A stretch of 64,000 bases of DNA, taken from the NCBI RefSeq assembly GCF_023073355.1, contig NZ_JADPJI010000008.1:744001-808000 (forward strand), written 5' to 3'. Each line of letters begins with the position of its first letter. Within the stretch, counting starts at the first letter, position 1. The notes beneath the pieces are model-generated. The model was not told the origin of the DNA and made no database searches. It saw nothing but the letters and a program-made list of their open reading frames with translations. This document shows, in pieces, positions 9,334 to 18,145 of the stretch. The position numbers were made by a program, and so were the translations under genes. Source of the DNA: Bradyrhizobium sp. 199 (GTDB lineage: Bacteria > Pseudomonadota > Alphaproteobacteria > Rhizobiales > Xanthobacteraceae).

Positions 9334-9473
9334 CCACGATCCATGCCGGTGCTCTTGAAATCGGGACATCGACGGGTGTCTAGCGACTCCAACGAGGGGG
9401 TCATAAAATTGCGACCGCTTTCGCTGCGAGCTCGACGTCCGTTTCCATTCAGGTTGCTTTGGAGCTTAGCCGC

Positions 9474-10637
9474 ATGAATGAACTAAATAGTTTACAGTAC
9501 TTGAGGGCCATCGCCAGTATCGCGGTGGTATTCTTCCATTGCGGCGGCAAGGCACGTATTGACTTCACAGTCGGTCAATCCGGCGTGGACCTGTTTTTCA
9601 TCATCAGCGGCTTTCTCATGATGGTGATTACCAACGAGCGCAGCAATCCGCGGGAATTCCTTCGAAGACGCCTCCAACGCATCGTTCCGCTTTATTGGGT
9701 GGTCACGACCGTCCTTTTAATCGGAGCAGTAGCGGGATTTTTTCCGAGTGTGAGGCTGACAGCCTGGCATATTGTTTCTTCCTACCTCTTCATCCCAAGC
9801 GTGTCCCCGAGTAACGGACACATCTACCCGCTTCTCGTTCCAGGATGGACGCTAGTATATGAAATGTTCTTTTATCTCAGCTTTAGCATGGTGCTTTGCC
9901 TACGAACTACCGAACGCCGCAGGCTCATCCTTCTCACGACTGTATTTGTCGTTCTGATTGCAGCGGGACAAAAACTGGAGCCGGAGCAAGCCATACTCAA
10001 GACGTTCACCCCCATGCTCCTCGAGTTTTTTTTAGCGGGATGCTGGATCGGCTTGGCCTGGAAAGAAGGCTACCGGATTCCGTCGTTCTTTAGTGCTATC
10101 TTCATAGGCATCGGCGTGTTGCTGCTCTCGGCTACCATGCTCTACGGCCGATTTGCAATCGACCACCGTCTGCTCTTCTATGGCGTTCCAATGTTGCTCG
10201 TCTTCGTTGGCGTTCTCCGTTACGAACAAATTGGTGCGGTCAGAGAATGGCCGATGTTGCACTTCCTTGGCAACGCAAGCTACTCGATTTACTTGTGGCA
10301 CACACTTGCGATCTCTGCCGCGGCAAAGGTGGCGATTATGCTAGGGATTGGCGACATTTCGACGTTTGCATTCTTAGCCCTCGCTGGCATTGTCGTCGGC
10401 TCAATCGGTTATGCCTTACTTGAAAGGCCCGTGCTCACTGCGATCAAGTTGAGCGGTCGTGCCACGCCCGGCGGGGTACAGATCGCGGCCAATCTGGCCG
10501 TAGAAACGGACTTCCGCAAACTTCACCAACAACGGCTTCGTCTCACTCGACTCCCGCCGGCTTCCGATGAAGTTCCGATTGAAGCGCCTGCGCATCGTGG
10601 CGGTGGCCAATTGAATCCTTTCAAGACAAGGCGGTAA
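9474..10637 (+). CDS. Membrane acyltransferase, family 3 (ExoZ/OafA type), with repeat-derived C-terminus
   Basis: ATG 9474 has a GGAG ribosome site 9 bases upstream, giving 387 residues. The N-terminus LQYLRAIASIAVVFFHCGG has the family's catalytic-region His in transmembrane segment 1. GQSGVDLFFIISGFLMM and FLRRRLQRIVPLYW are family hallmarks, and about ten hydrophobic segments follow. Such enzymes O-acetylate polysaccharide in or across the inner membrane. The native part ends near YALLERPVLTAIK. From residue 336 on (QIAANLAV) the frame reads a decayed copy of the GH16 gene end, so about 52 C-terminal residues are acquired, probably unstructured. Acyl group and acceptor are unknown. Confidence 0.88.
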   Translation: MNELNSLQYLRAIASIAVVFFHCGGKARIDFTVGQSGVDLFFIISGFLMMVITNERSNPREFLRRRLQRIVPLYWVVTTVLLIGAVAGFFPSVRLTAWHIVSSYLFIPSVSPSNGHIYPLLVPGWTLVYEMFFYLSFSMVLCLRTTERRRLILLTTVFVVLIAAGQKLEPEQAILKTFTPMLLEFFLAGCWIGLAWKEGYRIPSFFSAIFIGIGVLLLSATMLYGRFAIDHRLLFYGVPMLLVFVGVLRYEQIGAVREWPMLHFLGNASYSIYLWHTLAISAAAKVAIMLGIGDISTFAFLALAGIVVGSIGYALLERPVLTAIKLSGRATPGGVQIAANLAVETDFRKLHQQRLRLTRLPPASDEVPIEAPAHRGGGQLNPFKTRR

Positions 10638-10669
10638 CGCCACGCGCAAACCAAGGCTGCTCGAACAGG
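10479..10669 (+). repeat. Direct repeat copy B (decayed GH16 3' end)
   Basis: This is the degraded partner of 9144-9333. It begins in the same frame as in the GH16 gene (QIAANLAV in both), then shifts frame through a one-base length difference. It includes the former stop region and about 50 bases of downstream flank. It lies at the 3' end of the first acyltransferase gene and just before the second. Confidence 0.85.
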
Positions 10670-10749
10670 GTCATGCATCATTGAGCCGGCTCTCGGATGA
10701 CTTGGTGTTTACGAAAACTGTGTTGTGTGTGGACGAATTGAGATTTAAT

Positions 10750-11913
10750 ATGGCAAGTAGGCAAGTCAGTTCAGTGCAGTCAGGCTTTTCCCTTTCCGAC
10801 AATAGCCTTGACTTGATTCGGATAATTGCGGCAGCGCAGGTTGCGATCTATCACATTTGGGCCCGCATCCAGCCAAGCGATAGCGGCGGCTGGATAATCG
10901 AGGCGCTGAAGTATTTTCCCGGCGTGCCCGTTTTCTTCTTCATTAGCGGTTTCGTCATAATGGCCGCATGGCGTCGCGACCCGGATATTCCTCGGTATTG
11001 CGTATCGCGCGCGTTTCGCATTCTGCCTGCTTATTACGCGGTGTTCTTGTTTTCACTTGTGTCCATCTTGGTGCTTTACAGCGATCCGGTCGATCAGAAC
11101 CTGAAGCAAATGGGGCTATGGATCATTGCTCAGATCGTCGTGCTCCCAAGCTGGAATCCTGATTTTCTGAGAGAGTACGGAAACGGCACGGTCAACGGCT
11201 CCCTCTGGACTATCCCGGTCGAGATTTCGTTCTACGCCTGTGCGATTGCCATCGGCCTCTGGGGTCGGGATCGCCGCCGAACGACGCGCCTTCTCATTTC
11301 AGTGATCGCAGTCTCGCTAGCTGTAAATGTCTACGCTCACTATTTCATGACTCCGCCAGGCGAGAAGGCGGACTTCACGACGAAATTCCTTACCGTATCG
11401 CCGCTGTCCTTCGTCAGCTGGATATGGATGTTCTGCATCGGCGGACTTGCGGCCTCATGGTTCGACACGATCGTCAGGCCCGCCGTCCGTTGGTTCTTTC
11501 CAATTCTGGCAACCTTTCTGGTTCTCTCGGTTGTCGGGACGATGTGGGGGATACCGGGGGTCCTTCGCCCCTTCGGAAACAATGTCGGCTTGGCCAATAT
11601 GATCGCAATCGCGGCGCTGGTGTTCAGCTTCGCATTTCGTTATCCGGATCTGGGACGAAAACTTCTAGGCGGAAACGACTATTCCTACGGCCTTTACCTC
11701 TTCCACTGGCCCGTTATGAATCTGTTTCTGGAACTTGGCTATAGCGGCTGGTATTGTGTCGTCCTTGCTCTCGTTGGTTCGGCGGCGATGGCAGCGATCA
11801 GCTGGTGGTTCGCCGAAAAGCCGATGTTGCGCGTAGGTAAATCGGTAAGAGAACGGTTACGCGCACGGCAGCCTGTGAGCCCCCGGCAGCAGAGCCAGAT
11901 GATCGCTCCATAA
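10750..11913 (+). CDS. Membrane acyltransferase, family 3 (second copy in locus)
   Basis: ATG 10750 gives 387 residues; an upstream TTG at 10681 in the same frame would add 23 without family similarity. The first membrane segment NSLDLIRIIAAAQVAIYHIW contains the conserved His, followed by PVFFFISGFVIM and VSRAFRILPAYYAVF, all standard for OafA/ExoZ-type acyltransferases. The late YSYGLYLFHWPVMNL motif is also canonical. It shares family but little close identity with the preceding acyltransferase, so the pair is not a recent duplication of one gene. The likely role is a second O-acyl decoration of the exopolysaccharide. Confidence 0.88.
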   Translation: MASRQVSSVQSGFSLSDNSLDLIRIIAAAQVAIYHIWARIQPSDSGGWIIEALKYFPGVPVFFFISGFVIMAAWRRDPDIPRYCVSRAFRILPAYYAVFLFSLVSILVLYSDPVDQNLKQMGLWIIAQIVVLPSWNPDFLREYGNGTVNGSLWTIPVEISFYACAIAIGLWGRDRRRTTRLLISVIAVSLAVNVYAHYFMTPPGEKADFTTKFLTVSPLSFVSWIWMFCIGGLAASWFDTIVRPAVRWFFPILATFLVLSVVGTMWGIPGVLRPFGNNVGLANMIAIAALVFSFAFRYPDLGRKLLGGNDYSYGLYLFHWPVMNLFLELGYSGWYCVVLALVGSAAMAAISWWFAEKPMLRVGKSVRERLRARQPVSPRQQSQMIAP

Positions 11914-12248
11914 ACGTTGCGCCGGTTCAGCTATGATCCAGCGAGCCGGAGCGTGGCATTTCGAAGGGGCGCGGCAGCGGTTTCACTAAACCCCGGGAAG
12001 TCACCCAGTTTGCTTGGGGACAGCAAAAGTTCGGCACATGGGCCAGCTGTGCCAGTGAGATCGATGCGGTGCCGACGACGCCGTCCGCCAGATGACCCTC
12101 TCACGCTCAAGGTGCTAGTCTTATAAAATCTCGATAACCTAACCCCTACCGGACGACAATTCCCATGGCAGGTCCGTCCTATCCCAAAAGCGGCACACGC
12201 TTCAAAGCCGACCTCCAAGACAACGCCGAGCCGCAGACGAGACAACTG
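11914..12248. other. Intergenic stretch before the GT4 gene
   Basis: No credible gene was found in these 335 bases. A 69-codon frame at 11917-12126 has no family character. The GT4 frame is open back to 12165, but homology starts at 12249. The stretch ATAAAATCTCGATAACC around 12122 is AT-rich compared with its surroundings and could belong to a promoter for the GT4-flippase pair. I see no hairpin terminator. Confidence 0.4.
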
Positions 12249-13451
12249 ATGAGAATTTTGTTCGCTAATATTGTTTATCCCACGCCTTTGAATCCGAAAA
12301 TCGTCGGAGGCGCTGAGGTATCGGTAAAAGCTCTAGCAGAGACCTTCGCATCAATGGGACACGCTGTTGCGGTAATTCGAGGGCATGATTCTGGCCTACC
12401 CGACAGTTTCGAAGTAGTTAATGGGGTTGAAGTTCATAGTTTCAATATCAGAAATTTCTACTGGCCTTTTGACCACACGCCGAGAGGAAAACTGAAAAAA
12501 CTTATTTGGCATGTTGTTGATAATCTTGGACTGGCGCCGAAAGGCGTAGACCGAGTTTTTGATGAATTTAAGCCCGACGTTGTTCATACCAATAATATTA
12601 TCGGACTGAGTTGGGGCATATGGCGGAAGGCGCACCAACGAAACATTCCAATCATGCATGTATTGAGGGACTACTACCTTTCCTGTGGCCGAAGCGCTCG
12701 CTTCAAACACAACGCGATTTGTGAAACGACTTGCCGTGACTGCAAAATTGCAACTTACAAGCGGTCAGCAATGACGAAATTAGTGCAGGGAGTAAGCGGC
12801 AACAGCCTGGCAATCCTTAATATTCATCTACAAGAGGGACTCTTTGCGAATGCCCGGCTGAAGACAAATATAGCCAACATTGCCGTACCTCGCGAGATAG
12901 AAAGGGTTCCGAGCCAGACCCTGCGCTTTGGCTTTATCGGTCGTGCATCAGTTGAAAAAGGACTCGAATTCTTAGTAACATCATATGGCGGAACTCGATA
13001 CGATTGTCAGCTCGTGATCGCAGGCGAGGCAAGAGAAGAAGTTCGAAGTGAGCTGCAAGCGCTTTCTGGAAAGCCCATAAAGTTTCTAGGCTTCGTGCCA
13101 CCCGAATCATTTTATGCGCAGGTGGACGTCGTGGTCGTACCATCTCTTTGGGCTGAACCTCTTCCGCGAGCTGTTCTGGAGGCCTACTCGTATGGGCTGC
13201 CCGTTCTCGGTTCTGATCGTGGAGGCATTCCCGAGGCCATTGGAAATGCCGGTGGTGGCTGGCTTTTCGATCCCAGGAAGATCGATTCATTGACAGCATT
13301 GATGGACATGCTCTGCGCTGATCCGCTGTTGCTCGATCACGCATCGACAAAGGCGAAGGAGCGGGCGGAAGATTTTTCGCAAGAGAAGATTGTTGCGCAG
13401 CATTTCGCTGCGCTCAAAGAGCTCGTCGGCCATGAAGGAAGTTCAAGATAG
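12249..13451 (+). CDS. GT4 family glycosyltransferase
   Basis: From ATG 12249 the product has 400 residues. The N-terminal GT-B domain has MRILFANIVYPTP, then the loop KIVGGAEVSVKALAETF, as in many WaaG/RfaB-type retaining transferases. The C-terminal donor-binding domain shows LRFGFIGRASVEKGLEFL, KFLGFVPPESFYAQVDVVVV and the E-x7-E motif EPLPRAVLEAYSYGLPV, followed by GGIPEAIG. It is cytosolic or peripheral at the membrane and should extend the repeat unit. The gene looks more AT-rich than its neighbours, which may mean separate acquisition. The start was set at homology onset; 12165 is an alternative. Confidence 0.9.
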   Translation: MRILFANIVYPTPLNPKIVGGAEVSVKALAETFASMGHAVAVIRGHDSGLPDSFEVVNGVEVHSFNIRNFYWPFDHTPRGKLKKLIWHVVDNLGLAPKGVDRVFDEFKPDVVHTNNIIGLSWGIWRKAHQRNIPIMHVLRDYYLSCGRSARFKHNAICETTCRDCKIATYKRSAMTKLVQGVSGNSLAILNIHLQEGLFANARLKTNIANIAVPREIERVPSQTLRFGFIGRASVEKGLEFLVTSYGGTRYDCQLVIAGEAREEVRSELQALSGKPIKFLGFVPPESFYAQVDVVVVPSLWAEPLPRAVLEAYSYGLPVLGSDRGGIPEAIGNAGGGWLFDPRKIDSLTALMDMLCADPLLLDHASTKAKERAEDFSQEKIVAQHFAALKELVGHEGSSR

Positions 13452-13501
13452 TGGGCGTTTGAACTACCGACACACCTCACCTCGCTCCATTGAAAATTTC
13501 C

Positions 13502-14923
13502 ATGAAAACATCTCCCTGGTCCCGGGCCTTGTTACCGCTGTCGGTTGCGGCACCTAATGTCGCAAACTTTTTGCTTATTATGGCGGTCGCCGCGTTATTG
13601 CCGGCAACGGCTTTTGCGACGTTCAGCCTGATGTGGGGGATTGCTCAGTTTATAGCAGTTGTAGCCTACGAATGGCTCCGTCTCGCAACAATCCGGTATT
13701 CTCCCGGCAAGGAAGCGGGCATAGGACTGACCAAGAATTACCCAATCCTATTTCTCTATCGCGCAATGATCCTTGGCGGACTTTGCGTGGCCATTGTTAG
13801 CTCGTTGATCCCCGGGATCGGCATTGGAACGTTCGGAATCTTCTTTTTTGCAACCGCCAATTCAGCCTTCGAAGGCCGCCAAGCGTACTTTCGTGCCACC
13901 CAACAAAACAAACGATATATATCATCTTCTCTTGTCCGAACAGCAATGTCGATGATTTCGACTATTGGCGCGGCTTGGGTCACCAAGGACGGGATGGCGA
14001 CACTAATAGGCTTAGGATTTTCGTCTCTGATACCCCTTCTATTCTCATCGAAAGCCGAAATGAAGTCGGCCTTCCGAAAAGATCGAGCTGATCTGCAGAG
14101 CGTCACTGAACTAGCAAAATATGGCTCGGGGCTGGCCCTATCCGGCATCGTTTCTGTTGCTACCGTTAGCCTGACACGAGCGTTCATTTTCGAGGGCAGC
14201 CATCCGCAGAAAGCCGCCGCTCTATTGCTGGTATTGGAAATTTCTCAAAAGATAACACAAGGCATGGGCATGAGCCTCAATCTCCTACTATTCCCCTCTG
14301 CTGCACAGGCTGTTGGTCGCGGAGCAGAGGAGTTCAACAATGTCATTGGATATCAAATAGCATTGGTTGCGGCCGCGATGATGCCTGCAACGATCGGGCT
14401 GATCCTTATAACGCCGTCGCTAGCTTGGGTCTTTCCAGGAAAATTCATTCAGTCATCGCCAGATAGCATCTTTATCATTTTAGCTCTCGGCTTCATCGCG
14501 TTTCGAAATTTCTCTAGCGATGTCGTCTTTGCTCTAATTGGTAACGTGCGTCCCGTTTGCTATGGACCGATCATAGGCCTGTTGATCAACGCAACGGTCG
14601 CCTATGCTGGCGCGGCCTATCTGAACGCACCTGAAACATCGTCCGCTTTGGCATTCTTCATAGGAAGCGCCGTCGCTATGTTGATCAGTTTGGTCTTTTC
14701 CAGACAGCGGACGCGATGGAAGATATACACCAGAACGATGTTTGGCACCGCCATCGCGACAACGGCATTGTCCACTCTTGGACTTCTTGTGAATGTGAGG
14801 ACAGGGCCGCTCTCTTTGGCCGCCATTATTTGTCTTGGAGTAATTGTCTATGCGGCGGTCTTGATATCCTTCGACGCATTTCAAATGCGGACAATGTTGG
14901 TAAAAAAACTACGAGCTAACTGA
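13502..14923 (+). CDS. Oligosaccharide flippase (Wzx/polysaccharide biosynthesis MATE-like)
   Basis: From ATG 13502 the protein has 473 residues and about 12 hydrophobic segments spread evenly, the layout of the polysaccharide transport (PST) flippase family. It begins with ALLPLSVAAPNVANFLLIMA and has the usual basic loops between helices. Its role is to flip undecaprenyl-linked repeat units to the periplasm for polymerisation. A TTG four codons earlier is possible but ATG is preferred. It ends the plus-strand block and converges with the acetyltransferase gene, three bases apart. Family assignment rests on topology more than on sharp motifs. Confidence 0.82.
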   Translation: MKTSPWSRALLPLSVAAPNVANFLLIMAVAALLPATAFATFSLMWGIAQFIAVVAYEWLRLATIRYSPGKEAGIGLTKNYPILFLYRAMILGGLCVAIVSSLIPGIGIGTFGIFFFATANSAFEGRQAYFRATQQNKRYISSSLVRTAMSMISTIGAAWVTKDGMATLIGLGFSSLIPLLFSSKAEMKSAFRKDRADLQSVTELAKYGSGLALSGIVSVATVSLTRAFIFEGSHPQKAAALLLVLEISQKITQGMGMSLNLLLFPSAAQAVGRGAEEFNNVIGYQIALVAAAMMPATIGLILITPSLAWVFPGKFIQSSPDSIFIILALGFIAFRNFSSDVVFALIGNVRPVCYGPIIGLLINATVAYAGAAYLNAPETSSALAFFIGSAVAMLISLVFSRQRTRWKIYTRTMFGTAIATTALSTLGLLVNVRTGPLSLAAIICLGVIVYAAVLISFDAFQMRTMLVKKLRAN

Positions 14924-14926
14924 TGG

Positions 14927-15541
14927 CTATCGCTTGGGCGGCGCCTCTGTAACGATAATTCGTGCGGGACTTCCAACAGCGGCAGAGCCCGCTGGAACAT
15001 CTCTCAGAACCACTGAGTTTGCTCCAACGACGGAGCCGTTACCTAAATTAACTTCTCCAATCACTACCGCACCTGCGTAAAGTATCACATTATCACCGAC
15101 TGCTGGATAGCTCCTATCCGTCATCTTGTTGCGACCCAGGGTCGTGCATTGATATATTGTACAGCCGTCCCCAACTTTGACGCCTTCGCCTATGACGATG
15201 CCTACCGGATGAGGAAAATGTAACCTCGCCCCCAGACAAGCATCAGTGGAGATATAGCACCCGGCTCCTTCCACAAACATGATATGGGCCAGCCTGCCGA
15301 ATAACCGGCACAAGACATTCTTGTTCGATGCAGCTTTAGAAAAGCGCCAAGTAGAGATCACCCTAAAGCCAGGTGAAAAAATGAAACCAAAAACTGCCCC
15401 AACTAGCGTCGGCGGACGAGAGTGAGTAACAAGATCATCTCTCCACATCTTCTTCACCTCTGGACAGATTGGGGCAGAGCGCGTTCTTACATTGCTTAAA
15501 CCAGTCGAAACGCTCAAGGACTGCGTCACGTAACGTGGCAA
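14927..15541 (-). CDS. Hexapeptide-repeat acetyltransferase (serine acetyltransferase-like)
   Basis: The 204-residue protein has a left-handed beta-helix domain at about residues 97-195 with hexapeptide steps such as GVKVGDGCTIYQCTTLG and GDNVILYAGAVVIGEV. Catalytic-type His is in ARLHFPHPVGIVIGEG. The CysE-like WRDDL motif is at residues 33-37, and an internal ATG at 15448 begins right before it. In polysaccharide loci such CysE-like proteins usually O-acetylate sugars with acetyl-CoA in the cytosol. It is the last gene of the five-gene minus-strand operon, 27 bases after the polymerase gene. A role in serine metabolism is less likely in this context. Confidence 0.85.
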   Translation of the reverse strand: MPRYVTQSLSVSTGLSNVRTRSAPICPEVKKMWRDDLVTHSRPPTLVGAVFGFIFSPGFRVISTWRFSKAASNKNVLCRLFGRLAHIMFVEGAGCYISTDACLGARLHFPHPVGIVIGEGVKVGDGCTIYQCTTLGRNKMTDRSYPAVGDNVILYAGAVVIGEVNLGNGSVVGANSVVLRDVPAGSAAVGSPARIIVTEAPPKR

Positions 15542-15568
15542 AATTGCAAGATCATTTTTGAGAGTGTA

Positions 15569-16852
15569 CTAACCGCGTCGGAGTTGCCGGATTGTGGGCC
15601 ACAGAACAATCAAGCTGAATAAGACGGCCAGGAAGACGGGCTGGAGCAATTGTCCTCCGGAAGCGAGCCAGGCATAAAAGCCGGCAATCTTCAGTTCTAC
15701 AGGCCCTCGGGATCGCCAAAGGCAGACCATCAAGAACAGGAAGCCCGCAACGGCGCCCAATATCCCGTACTCATAAAGCAGTTTTGCCCAGGTCGGGCCG
15801 TGGATCTCCCATCGGCCCTCATACCAAATGTCGGCATACATACTCAATGAAGGCGCAAGACTGCCGGATCCATTGCCAAGCCACGTTCTTTCGAAGGAAG
15901 TCATTCCCGCTTCAACGACCGACTGCGGTGCGATGAAACGCGCCCAGGCGCTCGAGCCTTCTCGATTGAACTCGTCCAACCTATGCAGGAAATAACCGTC
16001 GAAAACAAACGCATCGAGTGGGGGTATGATCGCAAAGCCCACGGCGAGAATGGCCGTAGCACGGAGAAGCGCCTTCGGTTTGGTCGGTATCAGCAGTCCT
16101 GCCGCGACGACGAACATCCCGGTGCCTGAAAAGCTCAGCAGGATGCCGACGCCGTATATTGCGAGACGCAACAGCCTGCGAAAGTACAAGAATTCTATGA
16201 GAATGGCGAACCCGAGTAGATTCGACAGTTCCGAAGGCTCTCTCAGAAAAAATCCGTTGGCTTTGAAAAAGCTGCCGGCATCGGCGCCCGTGTTCCAGCC
16301 GCCTTTATCCACGATGGCACGAGGAATGATCAGCGAAATATTGAAAACCCAGGAAAGCCTTACGACGAATTGAGACAGGAACTGCACCACCGCGATGATT
16401 GAGATTGCGATCATGCAGTTCAGGAAGAAGCGTATCGTTCTTTCATAGAGCGCGTCCGTAACGGCTGTTCGCGCAACCGTAAACACGAACGGGAAGTAGA
16501 GGACGATCAGATAATACATCGACGCCGACGAAATGTTCGGCCCGGTCGCCGATAGCTTCGTCAGGAGAATGCTGTAGACAAAAATGAGGTAGGCTCCCAG
16601 CTTCGCCCAATCGAGCGCCAGGTTTCTTTCGAGAAACAGGGCCGGCAATGCCGCATACATGGCGATCATGCTGATGCTGAGCGAAAAATCCTCCTTCAAA
16701 CCGATCCCGAAATATGCAAGGAAAATAAAGGAAACGATGATGCCGAGCACAGCTCTTCTGGTGAGCGTATGGAAAACTCGCGCGCCAGGATCTCCGACAA
16801 CGAAGCCCGTCGGAGCGAATTTGGGTGGGTTGTTATGAATGTCTGAGGCCAT
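15569..16852 (-). CDS. Polysaccharide polymerase-like membrane protein (Wzy class)
   Basis: The 427 residues form about 11 hydrophobic segments with one large periplasmic loop (roughly 290-360, containing FERTWLGNGSGSLAPS), the standard topology of Wzy/O-antigen polymerases. The G-x-G-S-G element in that loop matches the conserved region of the Wzy/WaaL superfamily. It would join flipped repeat units into polymer. It starts 12 bases after the stop of the glycosyltransferase gene and is followed by the acetyltransferase, so it is co-transcribed. Two further polymerase/ligase-like proteins are encoded at 25201 and 30007. Confidence 0.78.
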   Translation of the reverse strand: MASDIHNNPPKFAPTGFVVGDPGARVFHTLTRRAVLGIIVSFIFLAYFGIGLKEDFSLSISMIAMYAALPALFLERNLALDWAKLGAYLIFVYSILLTKLSATGPNISSASMYYLIVLYFPFVFTVARTAVTDALYERTIRFFLNCMIAISIIAVVQFLSQFVVRLSWVFNISLIIPRAIVDKGGWNTGADAGSFFKANGFFLREPSELSNLLGFAILIEFLYFRRLLRLAIYGVGILLSFSGTGMFVVAAGLLIPTKPKALLRATAILAVGFAIIPPLDAFVFDGYFLHRLDEFNREGSSAWARFIAPQSVVEAGMTSFERTWLGNGSGSLAPSLSMYADIWYEGRWEIHGPTWAKLLYEYGILGAVAGFLFLMVCLWRSRGPVELKIAGFYAWLASGGQLLQPVFLAVLFSLIVLWPTIRQLRRG

Positions 16853-16864
16853 TCGCGATAACCG

Positions 16865-18121
16865 TTAAATTTGCAGCGACCGAGGTTCGCTGTGGCCCAC
16901 TCTAGCCCGCCCGCCGCTGGCTTTTGGGCGGTGCAAGGTTGCTCCAACCTCGATCACTTTCTCGACGAACCGCTTGCCGTTGCTGGACCAGTCGAAGAGC
17001 CCTTTCGCGGCTTGGAAGGCCGCGACCTGCATCTGCTGGAGCCTGTCAGGGTCGTTCACCGCTTCGACGATAGCCTTCAGCAGAGGCTCCGTTTCCGAAT
17101 AGCTCACAACGTGAGGAGCGACCGTATCCGGAAGGCCCTCGAGGGCATGCGTGTAACCGCCGACTGGCACGCGTTGGAAGATATAGTCCAGCATTTTCAG
17201 CTTGAAGCCGCCGCCGGTCCGGTCGACGACGAGACCCATCCGCGCATTCTCGAACTCGGCGGTCGGGTCGTCCACGAAGCCGAGCAGCCGCGTCGCTTTC
17301 CACCGGCGCGCCCGGATTTCGTGGAAATCCTCGGGGATCTTGCCGATGACCCGGAATTCGATTCCGTTCTGGAAAAAGAACTCGTCCGCACTTTCGACGA
17401 ATTCCAGCAGGTTCATCCGCTTGGCGAGCCAGGTATAGGAGCCGATTGCGATTACCCGTTTCGGCACGGCGTCTGAAATCGAGCGGGATTCGACGACGGC
17501 GCCGCGATATCCCGGGGGGATGACCAGGCTGTCCAGCTTGGGATTGATCTCTCTGAAACTGACAGCATCCTTCTCTGTGAGCGTAACCATCAGATCGCAA
17601 CGAGCGGCCAGCAATCGTTCGGCGGCTGCGGTGCGTTTGGCATTCAGCTTGAGAAGGGTCTTCTTGACCGGGTTGCCGGAATAGGAATCAGCGATGCCGC
17701 GGGTAACATGCGTTTCGAAATCATGTGCGATATGGACGACCGGCCCCCGGAAGCGCGCCTTCTCGATCAGGGGAATCGCAAGTGCCAGCGCATAATGATC
17801 GAGCACCACGGCGTCCCAGGGGTCGCGCGTCAGAGCCTGAAAGATCGCATCCGTGTATCCCCGCACGTCGTTCTTTGCACCCGACATCGGCAGACTGCTG
17901 TAGAGGAATTTCAGGCTCGAATTTGGCCTGGCATGGACGGGCCGCCAGTCCACCGCGGAGGATGAAGGCTGAAACTGCCCTTTGCTCTGGTCGGTGAGGC
18001 CAATATAGGACAGCGTCACGCCGGGTTGCTCAGCGACAGCGCAAACGAAACTATAGCTGTAGACGCGGTCTCCCGCATCCAGGGTCAAATCGACCGAACG
18101 GCCTAGCCAAAGAACACGCAC
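16865..18121 (-). CDS. GT-B fold glycosyltransferase
   Basis: The 418-residue protein starts MRVLWLGRSVDLTLDAGDRV and has two Rossmann-like halves: an acceptor half with AVVLDHYALALAIPLI and VVHIAHDFETHVTRG, and a donor half with KRVIAIGSYTWLAKRMNLLEF, ATRLLGFVDDPTAEFENARM and FKLKMLDYIFQRVPVGG. This resembles GT4-like transferases that place Lys/Glu-type contacts before the last helices, though the E-x7-E motif is not perfect. It is the third gene of the minus-strand operon, 24 bases after the aldo/keto reductase stop. Donor sugar and linkage are unknown. Confidence 0.78.
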   Translation of the reverse strand: MRVLWLGRSVDLTLDAGDRVYSYSFVCAVAEQPGVTLSYIGLTDQSKGQFQPSSSAVDWRPVHARPNSSLKFLYSSLPMSGAKNDVRGYTDAIFQALTRDPWDAVVLDHYALALAIPLIEKARFRGPVVHIAHDFETHVTRGIADSYSGNPVKKTLLKLNAKRTAAAERLLAARCDLMVTLTEKDAVSFREINPKLDSLVIPPGYRGAVVESRSISDAVPKRVIAIGSYTWLAKRMNLLEFVESADEFFFQNGIEFRVIGKIPEDFHEIRARRWKATRLLGFVDDPTAEFENARMGLVVDRTGGGFKLKMLDYIFQRVPVGGYTHALEGLPDTVAPHVVSYSETEPLLKAIVEAVNDPDRLQQMQVAAFQAAKGLFDWSSNGKRFVEKVIEVGATLHRPKASGGRARVGHSEPRSLQI

Positions 18122-18145
18122 TCGTTGTCTCCTGTCTCTGCCGTC

